Shown here: piece after piece, positions 16,873 to 24,230 of the stretch | Layout: each line of letters starts with the position of its first letter | Numbering within the stretch: the stretch's first letter is position 1 | Assembly (NCBI GenBank): GCA_021778515.1 | Contig: JAJYCJ010000019.1 | Span: 1 to 41,641, forward strand | Length of the DNA stretch: 41,641 nt | Reading direction: 5' to 3' | Source of the DNA: Acidobacteriota bacterium | GTDB lineage: Bacteria > Acidobacteriota > UBA4820 > DSQY01 | Translations under genes and position numbers: made by a program | Notes under the pieces: generated by a model | The model's input: only the letters and a program-made list of their open reading frames with translations | The model's database searches: none | What the model was told of the DNA's origin: nothing

Positions 16873-16915
16873 GAGAGGAGGGGACCTTTCGGGCGTGAGA
16901 CGCCAGGCGCTAGGC

Positions 16916-17110
16916 GCGAAACGCGAGACGCGTGCCTAAGGGCGTCATTTTGTGGCATGCCTCCAGCGGGCTGCTGGCACGGAATCCCGCCCCATCACTG
17001 ACTCACCTGGCCTCACCGCGGAGAGCGCGAAGAAGCCACCGCCTCCGAATGCCTTGTAGGAGCGCTCTCCAGAGCGCGACCGCGGTCAATGAACATGGAA
17101 TTCACCACGG
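16916..17110. repeat. ~190-bp direct repeat, copy A
   Basis: This copy, beginning gcgaaacgcgagacg, matches 19551-19742 at roughly 90% by eye. It includes a segment recurring inverted near 23955 (cagcgggctgctggcac) and a small palindrome, GTAGGAGCGCTCTCCAGAGC. Copies A and B bracket the S41 peptidase and membrane protein genes. Confidence 0.85.
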
Positions 17111-17475
17111 AGGACGCGGAGGACAGGACGAGATGGGGAGATGAGGAGATGGCGAGATGAGGACGGGGGCGGGCCTTCGAAGGTTACCCTTTCACCCTCA
17201 TCACCTCATCACCTCATCACCTAATCACCTGAAACACCACGGAGGACTCGGAGGACAGGACGAGATGAGGAGATGAGGAGATGGCGAGATGAGGACGGGG
17301 GAGGGCCTTCGAAGGCCACTTGTTCACCCTCATCACCTAATCACCTCATCACCTAATCACCTGAAACACCACGGAGGACGCGGAGGACAGGACGAGATGA
17401 GGAGATGAGGAGATGGTGAGATGAGGGCGCGGGCGGGCCTTCGAAGGTTACCCTTTCACCTTCATCACCTCACAT
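17103..17475. repeat. Three tandem copies of a 132-bp hairpin repeat
   Basis: Units begin at 17103, 17235 and 17367; the first two are exactly 132 bases and the third is truncated. Each has a GATGAGGAGATGAGG left arm, a palindromic CCTTCGAAGG centre, and a right arm of CCTCATCACCTCATC type, so each can fold into a long imperfect hairpin. The region from here to 17736 holds no gene until the S41 start. Confidence 0.9.
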
Positions 17476-17736
17476 CACTACGGAGGATACGCAGAGCACG
17501 GAGGAGGGACGGAGGATTTCGCGGGGAGGAGGGGAAGAAAGGAGCGGGGCAGGCCCCCCCGCTGACGGGGCCTTGACCCCTCCGGTCGCCGCTGCAACCT
17601 TTCTCGGGCCGGAGGCGTCATAATCAATGAAGAGATGGCCGACCGAAACGATGAGGAACCGTTGTGGCGGGACCCGTGTCCTCCTCCGCCCGGTACCCGG
17701 GGGAGCTTCGCGCGGGGTCCGCGAAGGAGCCTTCCG

Positions 17737-19065
17737 ATGGCGTCACGAAAAAGCCCTACCCGCCTCGCCGCCTACAGCCTCTCGGCACTGCTGGCCTTCT
17801 CGCTGGCTTCGGCGGCCGCTTCCCATGAGAACCCCTCCCAACCGCCTCTCACCGCAGGCCAGCGGGCCGCCGTCCTGGACGAGGTCTCGGAGGTCTTCGG
17901 CCGTTACTACCCCGATCCGGCGCTCACGAAGCTGATGGTGGAACGGCTCAGGCGGCGGGAGGCCGAAGGAGCCTACGCCCAGTGCGCCGACATGGCCGCC
18001 TTCACCTCGCAGGTGACGAAGGAGATGCGGGCGGTCTCGAAGGATGGCCACATCACCGTATGGCCGTACGAGAAGATCCCCGACGACCTGGCCGCCGAGA
18101 CGCTGCTCGGCTCACCACAGGACAACTACGGCTTCAAGAGGGTAGAGCTGCTCCCCGGCAACATCGGCTACATCCAGATGACCTACTGGGCGAACCCGAG
18201 GTTGGCGGCGCCGACGGCGATCGCGGCGATGAACTTCGTGGCCCACTGCGACGCGCTCATCTTCGACCTCCGCGGGAACGGGGGAGGCGACGAGATCATG
18301 GGCCAGTTTCTCAGCAGCTATCTCTTCGCCGAGCGGACGCACCTCGCCGACGTCTTGGTCCCAAGCGAGGGCCGCCTCCAGCAGACCTGGACTCTCGAAT
18401 GGGTCCCCGGCCCGCGCATGCCCGACGTGCCCGTCTACATTCTCCTCAACCGGCTCTCCTATTCGGCATCCGAAGCTTTCGCCTTTCCGCTCCAGCAGTG
18501 CGGGCGCGCCCTCGTCATCGGCGAGCGCACTCGGGGAGGGTGTCACGCCGTGAAGTACATGAGTTTTCCGGAGATCGGCGTCAACATTCGCGTGCCCTAC
18601 ACGACCCAAGTCAAGCCCGGCACGAATGAGAGCTACACCGAAGGCATAGTGCCGGACATTCCCGCCACCTCCGAAAATGCGCTTTCCGCCGCTGGGGTCC
18701 GGGCCACCTCGGACCTCCTGCCCCGCGAGACCGACCCGAAGAAGCGCTTCTCGCTCGAATGGGCCCTCGCCTTCTACAAGGTCGACCTGAAGCCCGTGCT
18801 CCTCGACCTCACCGCGCTCAGGGAGTACGTCGGCGCCTACGGCGATGCGAAGGTGCTCTTGGCGGGCGACCAGGTCTGTCTGCAGCGCAAGGACCGGCGG
18901 AGGCAGGCGCTGGTACCGCTCGGTGGCGACGACTTCAAGTTCGAAGCCCCCAGCATGGCCCGTTATCGCGTTCGCTTCACACGGGACTCCAAGAGGCACA
19001 TCGACGGGTTCATCTATCAGGACAGCGACGGCGACAGCTACCCGCCCATGAAACGCGTGAAGTAG
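17737..19065 (+). CDS. Secreted S41 family peptidase (IRBP-like/tail-specific protease type)
   Basis: The 442-residue product has a signal peptide (residues ~1-28), an N-terminal S41 helical domain (LTAGQRAAVLDEVSEVFGRY), and the catalytic core with DLRGNGGGDE at 178-186 (oxyanion region), the nucleophile Ser243 in RLSYSASEAFAF, IGERTRGG and the closing GIVPDIPAT. No PDZ domain is evident, as in the interphotoreceptor-retinoid-binding-like S41B branch. It probably degrades extracytoplasmic peptides. AAGGAG seven bases before the ATG at 17737 sets the start; an in-frame ATG at 17635 adds a non-signal Pro/Arg-rich stretch. It is bracketed by direct repeats with the next gene. Confidence 0.9.
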   Translation: MASRKSPTRLAAYSLSALLAFSLASAAASHENPSQPPLTAGQRAAVLDEVSEVFGRYYPDPALTKLMVERLRRREAEGAYAQCADMAAFTSQVTKEMRAVSKDGHITVWPYEKIPDDLAAETLLGSPQDNYGFKRVELLPGNIGYIQMTYWANPRLAAPTAIAAMNFVAHCDALIFDLRGNGGGDEIMGQFLSSYLFAERTHLADVLVPSEGRLQQTWTLEWVPGPRMPDVPVYILLNRLSYSASEAFAFPLQQCGRALVIGERTRGGCHAVKYMSFPEIGVNIRVPYTTQVKPGTNESYTEGIVPDIPATSENALSAAGVRATSDLLPRETDPKKRFSLEWALAFYKVDLKPVLLDLTALREYVGAYGDAKVLLAGDQVCLQRKDRRRQALVPLGGDDFKFEAPSMARYRVRFTRDSKRHIDGFIYQDSDGDSYPPMKRVK

Positions 19066-19157
19066 CCGTCCGCCCGCTTCTGGTCGCCCATGGAAGCGCG
19101 CCGGCGAGCGGAGCGGGTGGTACACTGCACATGCTGATTCTGAAAAGGGAGGGTCCC

Positions 19158-19520
19158 ATGAGCAGCGCCGCGAGAAGCGTGCAGGTGTTCGGCATCTACC
19201 TGTTCGGCCTCGGCTCGGTCCTAATGGTCGTGCCCAACCTCCTCCTGGGCGCATTCGGCCTCCCGGCGACGGGAGAGGTGTGGATCAGGGTCGTGGGGGT
19301 GCTGGTGCTCTGCCTGGCCGTCTACTACACCCAGGCGGCCCGCAGCGAGATGCGGGAGTTCTTCGGCTGGACGGTCTTCGTGAGGTGCTTCGTCTTCGTC
19401 TGCCTGGCGGCGCTCCCCCTGCTGAGGCTAGGGCCGCCACAGCTCGCGCTCTTCGGCTCGGTGGACCTGGCGGGCGCCGTCTGGACGTTGGTGGCGCTGA
19501 GGCGCACGGCCGGCGCATAG
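19158..19520 (+). CDS. Small four-helix membrane protein, unknown function
   Basis: The 120-residue product has four hydrophobic segments separated by short charged loops; the second loop carries YYTQAARSEMREFFGW. The first half (LGSVLMVVPNLLLGAFGLP) resembles the membrane protein at 29146-29547, which has the same spacing of a helix, Pro, FGxP and next helix. The ATG is chosen because GGGAGGG lies 5 bases upstream; an in-frame ATG 27 bases earlier has no such site. It lies 92 bases after the S41 gene on the same strand. Confidence 0.7.
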   Translation: MSSAARSVQVFGIYLFGLGSVLMVVPNLLLGAFGLPATGEVWIRVVGVLVLCLAVYYTQAARSEMREFFGWTVFVRCFVFVCLAALPLLRLGPPQLALFGSVDLAGAVWTLVALRRTAGA

Positions 19521-19550
19521 AGGGACGCACGCCGCGCCGAGACATCAGAC

Positions 19551-19742
19551 GCGAAACGCGAGGCGTGTGCCCAAGGGCGTCATTTTGTGGCATGCCCCCA
19601 GCGGGCTGCTGGCACGGAATCCCGCCCCATCACTGACTCACCTGGCCTCACCGCGAGCGCGGAGAAGGCACCGCCTCCAAATGCCCTGTAGGAGCGCTCT
19701 CCAGAGCGCGATTGGGGGCGATGAAACTGGGATTCACCACGC
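19551..19742. repeat. ~190-bp direct repeat, copy B
   Basis: This is the second copy of 16916-17110, with small indels near its middle. It starts 30 bases after the membrane protein gene. Between here and 20896 I see only repeats, described separately. Confidence 0.85.
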
Positions 19743-19965
19743 AGGGGGGCGAGAGAAGGGGATGAGGAGATGAGGGCGCGGGCGGACCTTCGAAGGGTGG
19801 CCGCCGTGCCCGTGGGCGTGAGCCGGCGGGAAGGATTCACCACGGAGAGCGCGGAGAGCACGGAGGAAGGGCGAAATGAGGAGATGCCGAGATGAGGACG
19901 GGGGAGCGCCTTCGCAGGCCACTTGTTCACCCTCATCACCTCATCACCTAGTCACCTCAAATCAC
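19735..19965. repeat. Dispersed GATGAGG hairpin repeats, two degenerate copies
   Basis: Two imperfect units of the family seen at 17103 (caccacgcagg...gatgaggagatgagg...ccttcgaagg, then caccacggag...gatgccgagatgagg...ccctcatcacctcatcacc). They are non-coding by appearance. Confidence 0.75.
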
Positions 19966-19970
19966 CCCGG

Positions 19971-20066
19971 ATGGCACGCAGGAAAGGCGAAGATGGGTCA
20001 TTGCGGGATGTGGCCCCACGTGCCCCGAGGAAATGTGGCATTTCAAGATCTGACCCCAAGTCCCCG
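19971..20066. repeat. ~95-bp direct repeat, copy 1 of 3
   Basis: This unit begins ATGGCACGCAGGAAAGG and ends GATCTGACCCCAAGTCCC. Copies 2 and 3 are at 20791 and 21187. The inner TGGCATTTCAAGATCTGACC motif recalls sequences flanking transposase genes; that link is from memory. Confidence 0.85.
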
Positions 20067-20136
20067 CTAGACCCCAATGCCCTCGCGCCTAAGCGGACAC
20101 GGGTGCGAAGACAGTGAACCCATCGCCGGCCCCTTT

Positions 20137-20535
20137 CCGGTGAGCGACGAACTCACTCCGATGCGCGACCGCCATTCTCCGGAAACTGACGGGTGGCCTC
20201 CGGTGAGGGCCGGGCTCACTCCGGAGACCGACGAACTCTCTCCGGAGGCCGACGAACCTCCTCCGATGACCGACGAACTTCCTCCGGAGACCGACGAACC
20301 TTCTCCGATGACCGACGAACTCTTTCCGGAGGCCGACGAACCTCCTCCGATGGCCGACAGACTCTCTCCGATGACCGACGAACTCCCGCCGGACACCGCC
20401 AGACTATGTCCGATGACCGCCGGGGGCTCTCCGGTGACCGCCAGACCCTCTCCGATGACCGACGAACGTTCATAGGTGAGCGACAGAGGTCCATTCCGAA
20501 CCGCCAGAGCCGCTCCCGGAACCGCCGGATGTATC
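20137..20535. repeat. Minisatellite: 19 in-phase 21-bp units
   Basis: Units of exactly 21 bases follow CCG-(GAG or ATG)-(ACC or GCC)-GAC-GAA-CYT-CYT. Units 5-16 (20221-20472) are the best conserved and units 6-7 and 10-11 show a higher-order 84-base echo; the edges decay. Because 21 is divisible by three, several frames stay open; one reads as heptads such as SPMTDEL and PPETDEP until a stop in unit 17. No ribosome site precedes that frame, so coding is not supported. Confidence 0.85.
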
Positions 20536-20538
20536 TGT

Positions 20539-20770
20539 GGCGAAACGCGAGACGCCAGACGCAAAGAAAGGGGATTCACCACAGAGGCGCAGAGAACACG
20601 GAGGAAAACAGGGCTCTCGAAAGCCCTGTAGGAGCGCTCTCCAGAGCGCGATTGCGGGCGATGAAAATGAGATTCACCACGCAGGGGGGCGAGAGGAGGG
20701 GATGAGGAGATGAGGGCGCGGGCGGGCCTTCGAAGGAAAGAATTCGCCCTACACACCTACTGATTCCATT
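20539..20770. repeat. Further composite copy of the dispersed repeats
   Basis: Contains gcgaaacgcgagacgcc, a caccacagagg/cggagg segment, the GTAGGAGCGCTCTCCAGAGC palindrome, gatgaggagatgagg and gggccttcgaagg. It matches the right half of copy B followed by a hairpin-family unit. Confidence 0.75.
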
Positions 20771-20790
20771 ACTTACTCACCTGAGATCAA

Positions 20791-20886
20791 ATGGCACGCA
20801 GGAAGGGCAAAGATGCGTCATTGCGGAATGTGCCCCCACGTGTCCTCATGAACTGTGGCATTGCAAGATCTGACCCCGAGTCCCGA
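20791..20886. repeat. ~95-bp direct repeat, copy 2 of 3
   Basis: Same orientation as 19971-20066. It lies directly before the truncated transposase and its end merges with it. Confidence 0.85.
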
Positions 20887-20895
20887 CCCCGAGTC

Positions 20896-21148
20896 CCGCC
20901 GGGTGCTCTCCACGCTGGAATGGCTGGTGGCGAGGCGGGGAGCGCCGGAGCACATCCGCAGCGACAACGGCCCCGAGTTCATCGCCAAGGCGGTGAGGGC
21001 CTGGTTGGGGGCCAAGGGGTGCGAGACGATCTTCATCACACCGGGAAGCCCGTGGGAGAACCCGTTCATCGAGAGCTTCAACGGAAAGCTGAGGACCGAG
21101 TGTTTGAACCGGCATGTTTTCGAAACCCATGCCATCCTCTCATTCTGA
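20896..21148 (+). pseudogene. Truncated IS3-family transposase (integrase core fragment)
   Basis: About 84 codons match the C-terminal part of an IS3 OrfB/rve domain: EHIRSDNGPEF holds the second catalytic Asp and SPWENPFIESFNGKLR the catalytic Glu. The N-terminal part with OrfA and the first Asp is missing, and the end changes to an unrelated FETHAILSF and stop. It is flanked by copies 2 and 3 of the ~95-bp repeat. It cannot encode an active enzyme. Confidence 0.9.
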
Positions 21149-21186
21149 CTGGACCACAAAACGGGGGGGAGTCAAAATCACCGAGA

Positions 21187-21280
21187 ATGGCACGCAGGAA
21201 AGGCGAGATGCGTCGTTGCGGGATGTGACCCTTCGTGTCCTCCGGAAATGTGGCATTTCAATATCTGGCCCCAGCGCCCT
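21187..21280. repeat. ~95-bp direct repeat, copy 3 of 3
   Basis: Same orientation as the other copies. Its right end is one base from the stop codon of the reverse transcriptase gene on the opposite strand, so it marks a sharp boundary of the AT-richer island. Confidence 0.85.
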
Positions 21281-21281
21281 G

Positions 21282-22922
21282 CTACCTACGGGATAGCTGC
21301 TGCAAGACGTTCTCCAGGAGGGAAACAGGCAGGACTCCAAATTCGCGTTCAATATCGTATAGCGTGGTGGTTGCGGAAATTGAGGAATCAATTCCTGAAA
21401 CCGCGACACCAACAATTCTCCCGTCTTGGCCAATAACTGGTCCTCCGCTCATACCTCTTTCGATGTGAGCTGTGACCTTTATGCGCTTAAGCCCATGCCT
21501 TTTTACCACCTGTGCAACCTTTCCCTCAGCGACAAAAGGCTGGGTGCCAGGCACGCCTGGAGGGAACCCGGCAACTAAGACGGGATCCAGGTACCTCGGG
21601 TCACTGCCTAGAGGAAGTTCAGAAATTGGCTCCAATGGGCAGCGAAGGATGGCGATATCTCGATCGGGATCCTTTGTCAAGATTTCAATGCCGAACGGAT
21701 GGATAGGATCCTGCCAACGGTGCATCATCATTGAATCAGTTAAGACATGACTGCATGTCACGACAAATGCAGAGGCGATCTCGAACCCAGTTCCCAAGTT
21801 TCCCGCATCCTCCGTCCCCAGAACCCAGAGCGCGCTAAAGAGGAGGGCGAGTCTCGGATCCAAAATGGCCGGCAAGAGCTCAGCTTTACCGGTCAATTGG
21901 TTGAGCCGATGCTGCAATGAGCTGTAAATTCTGTCTTCCCGCCCTCTAACGTGCCTTATAAAATCAATCTTTCCTTGAACAGAGGCAAGCAGCGCGGAAT
22001 TGTTGCTTACTGGTGATTCGGAAGATCCCCCTGGGGTCTGGCTGGCCGCGATTCTAGCTAGATGCGAGTTTCCAATCTCAACCTTGTGAAGCATGGCTCG
22101 GACTTCGCGAATCAGCTTTCTCCTTACGTTTATTCTCTCATTTACGACAAGTCCTGTGACTTCTTGCCTTCTGGCCTTTGAAGCAAGTCTCACTTTGGTC
22201 GGATTGATCAAGAACCCGTTTCCGGCAATTATGTTGGCCAGTTCCTCACCGACCACAACTCCCCTTTCTGCTGACGTGTCGATTCGGGCAATCGAGGCCG
22301 GTAGAGACGGGGAACGGGTAGAGATTGTGATGTCGTCCGCGTATCGGGAATAGTAACAATTGAGAGACCGAGAAAAGCTCCATAATTGATGGTCCAATTT
22401 TCTGCAAATCATGTCGGAAATAATAGGAGAAGTAGGTGCACCTTGCGGCAGGGCGTTACCATTACAGCAAATCTGAGCAAGTACGGTTGCAGCCGCAGAG
22501 GGTATTTGAAAAGGTGACGCCATGAAGAGGCCCCGAACTCGCCCGAAGTTGATAGTTGGGAAGAAATCCTGCAAGTCGATGTTCAGAACCCATCTCATGT
22601 GTACGTGGAGGCCGGCGTTGGTGATGATGCTACGGCCTCGGACAAAGCCGTGAGAAGACTTAGAGGGCTGATGGAGTGAGTATAAGATATCCTTTAGATA
22701 TGATTGGAGCCCAGCGATGGGAGGCAACGGCGCCGCAATTCGCCGGACTCCCCCGGCCCTCTTCGGGATCTCAAACTCATGGTACTTCTTCCCCTGGTCC
22801 AACCTGTAAAGTACATAGGTTAGCCGTCGCCAGCTGATTCCAAGAACTTGTGCTACTTGTGATCCAGAGCTTGCTTGAAGAAAGGCCTGCTGTAAGGGGC
22901 TTAAAGGGGAAGGGAGCGCCAT
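21282..22922 (-). CDS. Retron-type reverse transcriptase fused to a trypsin-like serine protease
   Basis: The 546-residue protein has a reverse transcriptase at about 20-330 and a protease at about 370-515. Retron hallmarks are present: NAxxH as N102-AGL-H106, D116 in LNIDLQDFFPTI, LPQGAPTSPIISD (158-170), RYADDITIS with D196-D197, and the VTG triplet at 255-257. The C-terminal part shows a complete chymotrypsin-like triad: His392 in VVTCSHVL, Asp422 in DRDIAIL and Ser492 in RGMSGGPVI. Retron RTs prime DNA synthesis on their own ncRNA and act in phage defence with an effector; the fused protease is the likely effector (inference). The gene is visibly AT-richer than its neighbours, suggesting transfer. 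No clear ribosome site precedes the ATG. Confidence 0.92.
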   Translation of the reverse strand: MALPSPLSPLQQAFLQASSGSQVAQVLGISWRRLTYVLYRLDQGKKYHEFEIPKRAGGVRRIAAPLPPIAGLQSYLKDILYSLHQPSKSSHGFVRGRSIITNAGLHVHMRWVLNIDLQDFFPTINFGRVRGLFMASPFQIPSAAATVLAQICCNGNALPQGAPTSPIISDMICRKLDHQLWSFSRSLNCYYSRYADDITISTRSPSLPASIARIDTSAERGVVVGEELANIIAGNGFLINPTKVRLASKARRQEVTGLVVNERINVRRKLIREVRAMLHKVEIGNSHLARIAASQTPGGSSESPVSNNSALLASVQGKIDFIRHVRGREDRIYSSLQHRLNQLTGKAELLPAILDPRLALLFSALWVLGTEDAGNLGTGFEIASAFVVTCSHVLTDSMMMHRWQDPIHPFGIEILTKDPDRDIAILRCPLEPISELPLGSDPRYLDPVLVAGFPPGVPGTQPFVAEGKVAQVVKRHGLKRIKVTAHIERGMSGGPVIGQDGRIVGVAVSGIDSSISATTTLYDIEREFGVLPVSLLENVLQQLSRR

Positions 22923-22967
22923 TGGGTATTCTGCTTATGCCTTTCTACTGCGAACGCAAGTCGACAC

Positions 22968-23165
22968 ATGACGACCGAAGATCGCAAGGAGGCTGAAGAT
23001 GGGACATTGGATGTGTGTGTCGCGATAGCACGACATCAAACGCAATAGTCCCAATGGGCCCCCTTCCCCCTAAAGTCTGAAACAAACCAAACAACATTGC
23101 AAGGCCAAGAAACAAGAAAATGGGCTTTCAAATGAGACATCCCTTACGTGAGGCGCGGTCGGCAC
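22968..23165 (-). ncRNA. Candidate retron ncRNA (msr-msd) upstream of the RT
   Basis: Retron ncRNAs lie just 5' of the RT, so I folded this stretch by eye. An 80-nt hairpin (23065 down to 22986) has AAGGGGGC paired with GCCTCCTT, TGGGAC with GTCCCA, a bulged T, ATTG with CAAT, and an inner GTCG/CGAC hairpin; this would be msd. A smaller hairpin (AAGCCCA with TGGCCTT, 23127-23101) would be in msr. Possible a1/a2 arms are GTGCCGACCG (23165-23156) and CGGTCGTCAT (22977-22968), 9 of 10 paired; such a match could arise by chance. The branching G is not assigned. Confidence 0.4.
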
Positions 23166-23289
23166 CAGCGGAAGCATGATCGCCTGATAATCCGGTATCG
23201 GCATGATTCTCCCCCCTTGGTGCGCTTCGCTGATGAGGAATAAGGCTAGGACGGCGATACGCGAAAGTCAAGGGCTTGCAGGGCGAGTA

Positions 23290-23400
23290 GGTGAGCAGAG
23301 CGAATGCTTGTTTTCGAGGGCTAGCCCCCGCCCTCATCTCCTCATCTCGGCATCTCCTCATCTCGTTCTTCCTCCGCGCCTGTGCGCGTCGCGTGCTGGA
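23290..23400. repeat. Dispersed hairpin repeat, inverted copy
   Basis: The segment from gtgagcagagcgaatg through ccctcatctcctcatctcgg to cttcctccgcgcctgtg matches 29725-29830 in the same orientation and the 17103 family in reverse. It marks the return to host-like GC after the retron island. Confidence 0.7.
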
Positions 23401-23486
23401 TGCGGGCTGCCACTCTGGCCATGCATCCTGCCATTCGGAGTGCCGATACGAGCTCCACCGGCAACACCGACGTCTCCCGTGAGGGG

Positions 23487-23604
23487 GCTTAACGGGCTGA
23501 TAACCCATGGACTCCGGACGATGCGGCTTGAGCAATGCGGCTGGCACCCTACTTGCTTTGGCTAGGGGTAGCCCAAGCAGAACGACGGGCGAGCTCGTTA
23601 GAGC
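23487..23604. other. 118-base element bounded by an imperfect inverted repeat
   Basis: GCTTAACGGGCT at the left pairs with AGCTCGTTAGAGC at the right with one bulge and one G-U. The ends loosely recall integron attC sites (RYYYAAC...GTTRRR), but the last base of the right core is wrong and the usual unpaired spacers are absent. Within it lie the sigma-54-type promoter at 23541 and a strong hairpin at 23554-23579 (TGCTT-t-GGCTA with TAGCC-c-AAGCA). Confidence 0.35.
23541..23557 (+). promoter_or_regulatory. Second sigma-54 type promoter
   Basis: CTGGCACCCTACTTGCT matches YTGGCAC-N5-TTGCW exactly. The predicted start near 23568 is about 52 bases before the GTG of the 80-residue ORF. The -12 region overlaps a strong hairpin. 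No adjacent enhancer-binding protein gene is seen. Confidence 0.6.
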
Positions 23605-23619
23605 GAAAGGAGCGTTAAC

Positions 23620-23862
23620 GTGACCGGACGCAATGGCAACGAGAGCCAACATCCGATGAGCGACCCACAACAACCGACGCTATCGAAGCCGGTGCAGGCC
23701 CTAGCCGCCGTCGTCTCTGCCGCAAAACGGACCGTGACGCAGAAGGATGCAGAGGTCTATAGGCGAATTGAGTCCCTGTTGGGACTCGTGCCGTCATGGC
23801 TCCAGCCGGAAGACGCCAAGGCGCTGCTCGCCTATGCCCCCTCTGTTCCCAGACGGAAGTAG
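23620..23862 (+). CDS. Small hypothetical protein, 80 residues
   Basis: The product has a polar N-terminus (TGRNGNESQHPMSDPQQ) followed by two predicted amphipathic helices (VQALAAVVSAAKRTV and AEVYRRIESLLGLVPSWL) and a short basic tail. No family was recognised. GTG at 23620 is preferred because AAAGGAG lies 8 bases upstream; ATG at 23656 has no site. A well-matched sigma-54-type promoter sits just upstream. It is divergent from the retron RT and 700 bases away, so a functional tie is only a possibility. No terminator was seen. Confidence 0.55.
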   Translation: MTGRNGNESQHPMSDPQQPTLSKPVQALAAVVSAAKRTVTQKDAEVYRRIESLLGLVPSWLQPEDAKALLAYAPSVPRRK

Positions 23863-23954
23863 GCCTCCCGCCCCTTAGCCCGTCCGCGCCTCCGTGGTGA
23901 CGGGAGTGAACAGTAAAGAGTGAAGAGTGAAGAAGCGGCTATGGTGTAGCTCAG

Positions 23955-24130
23955 CGGCGGGATTCTGTGCCAGCAGCCCGCTGGGGCATGCCACAGAATG
24001 ACGCAATGGGGGGCGCTTCTCGCGTCTCCCGTGTAGCGTGTCGCGTCGGCCACTCTTCGAAGGCCCGCCCGAGCCCTCATCTCCTCATCCCCTCATCTCG
24101 CCCTTTCTCCGTGGCCTCCGTGGTGGCGGC
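23955..24130. repeat. Inverted copy of the ~190-bp repeat plus hairpin-family unit
   Basis: Contains cagcagcccgctgggg and catgccacagaatgacg, the reverse complement of part of copies A and B, then cttcgaaggcccgcc, ctcatctcctcatcccctcatc and ccgtggcctccgtggtg. Preceded by a low-complexity gtaaagagtgaagagtgaag. The span 23863-24230 holds no gene. Confidence 0.75.
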
Positions 24131-24230
24131 AAGGTGGCATGTCACGACCTGCCGCTGGTACCCCCTTGGGGCGATTGCCGGCATAAACGGCACCTCCACG
24201 TTGTTGAGGGCAACTTCTGGGGAGGGAAGC

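Noticed and set aside
17103-17475. CRISPR array
   Set aside because: The repeated unit is continuous with no unique spacers, and no cas gene is nearby.
20077-20475. Heptad-repeat protein encoded by the minisatellite
   Set aside because: There is no ribosome site or signal, other frames are equally open because the period is 21, and the frame stops inside the array.
20896-21148. Intact IS3 element
   Set aside because: Only the C-terminal integrase part remains. OrfA, the first catalytic Asp and clear terminal inverted repeats are missing.
23941-23960. tRNA gene suggested by ggtgtagctcagc
   Set aside because: Only a D-arm-like word is present. No anticodon or T arm follows, and the sequence belongs to an inverted dispersed repeat.
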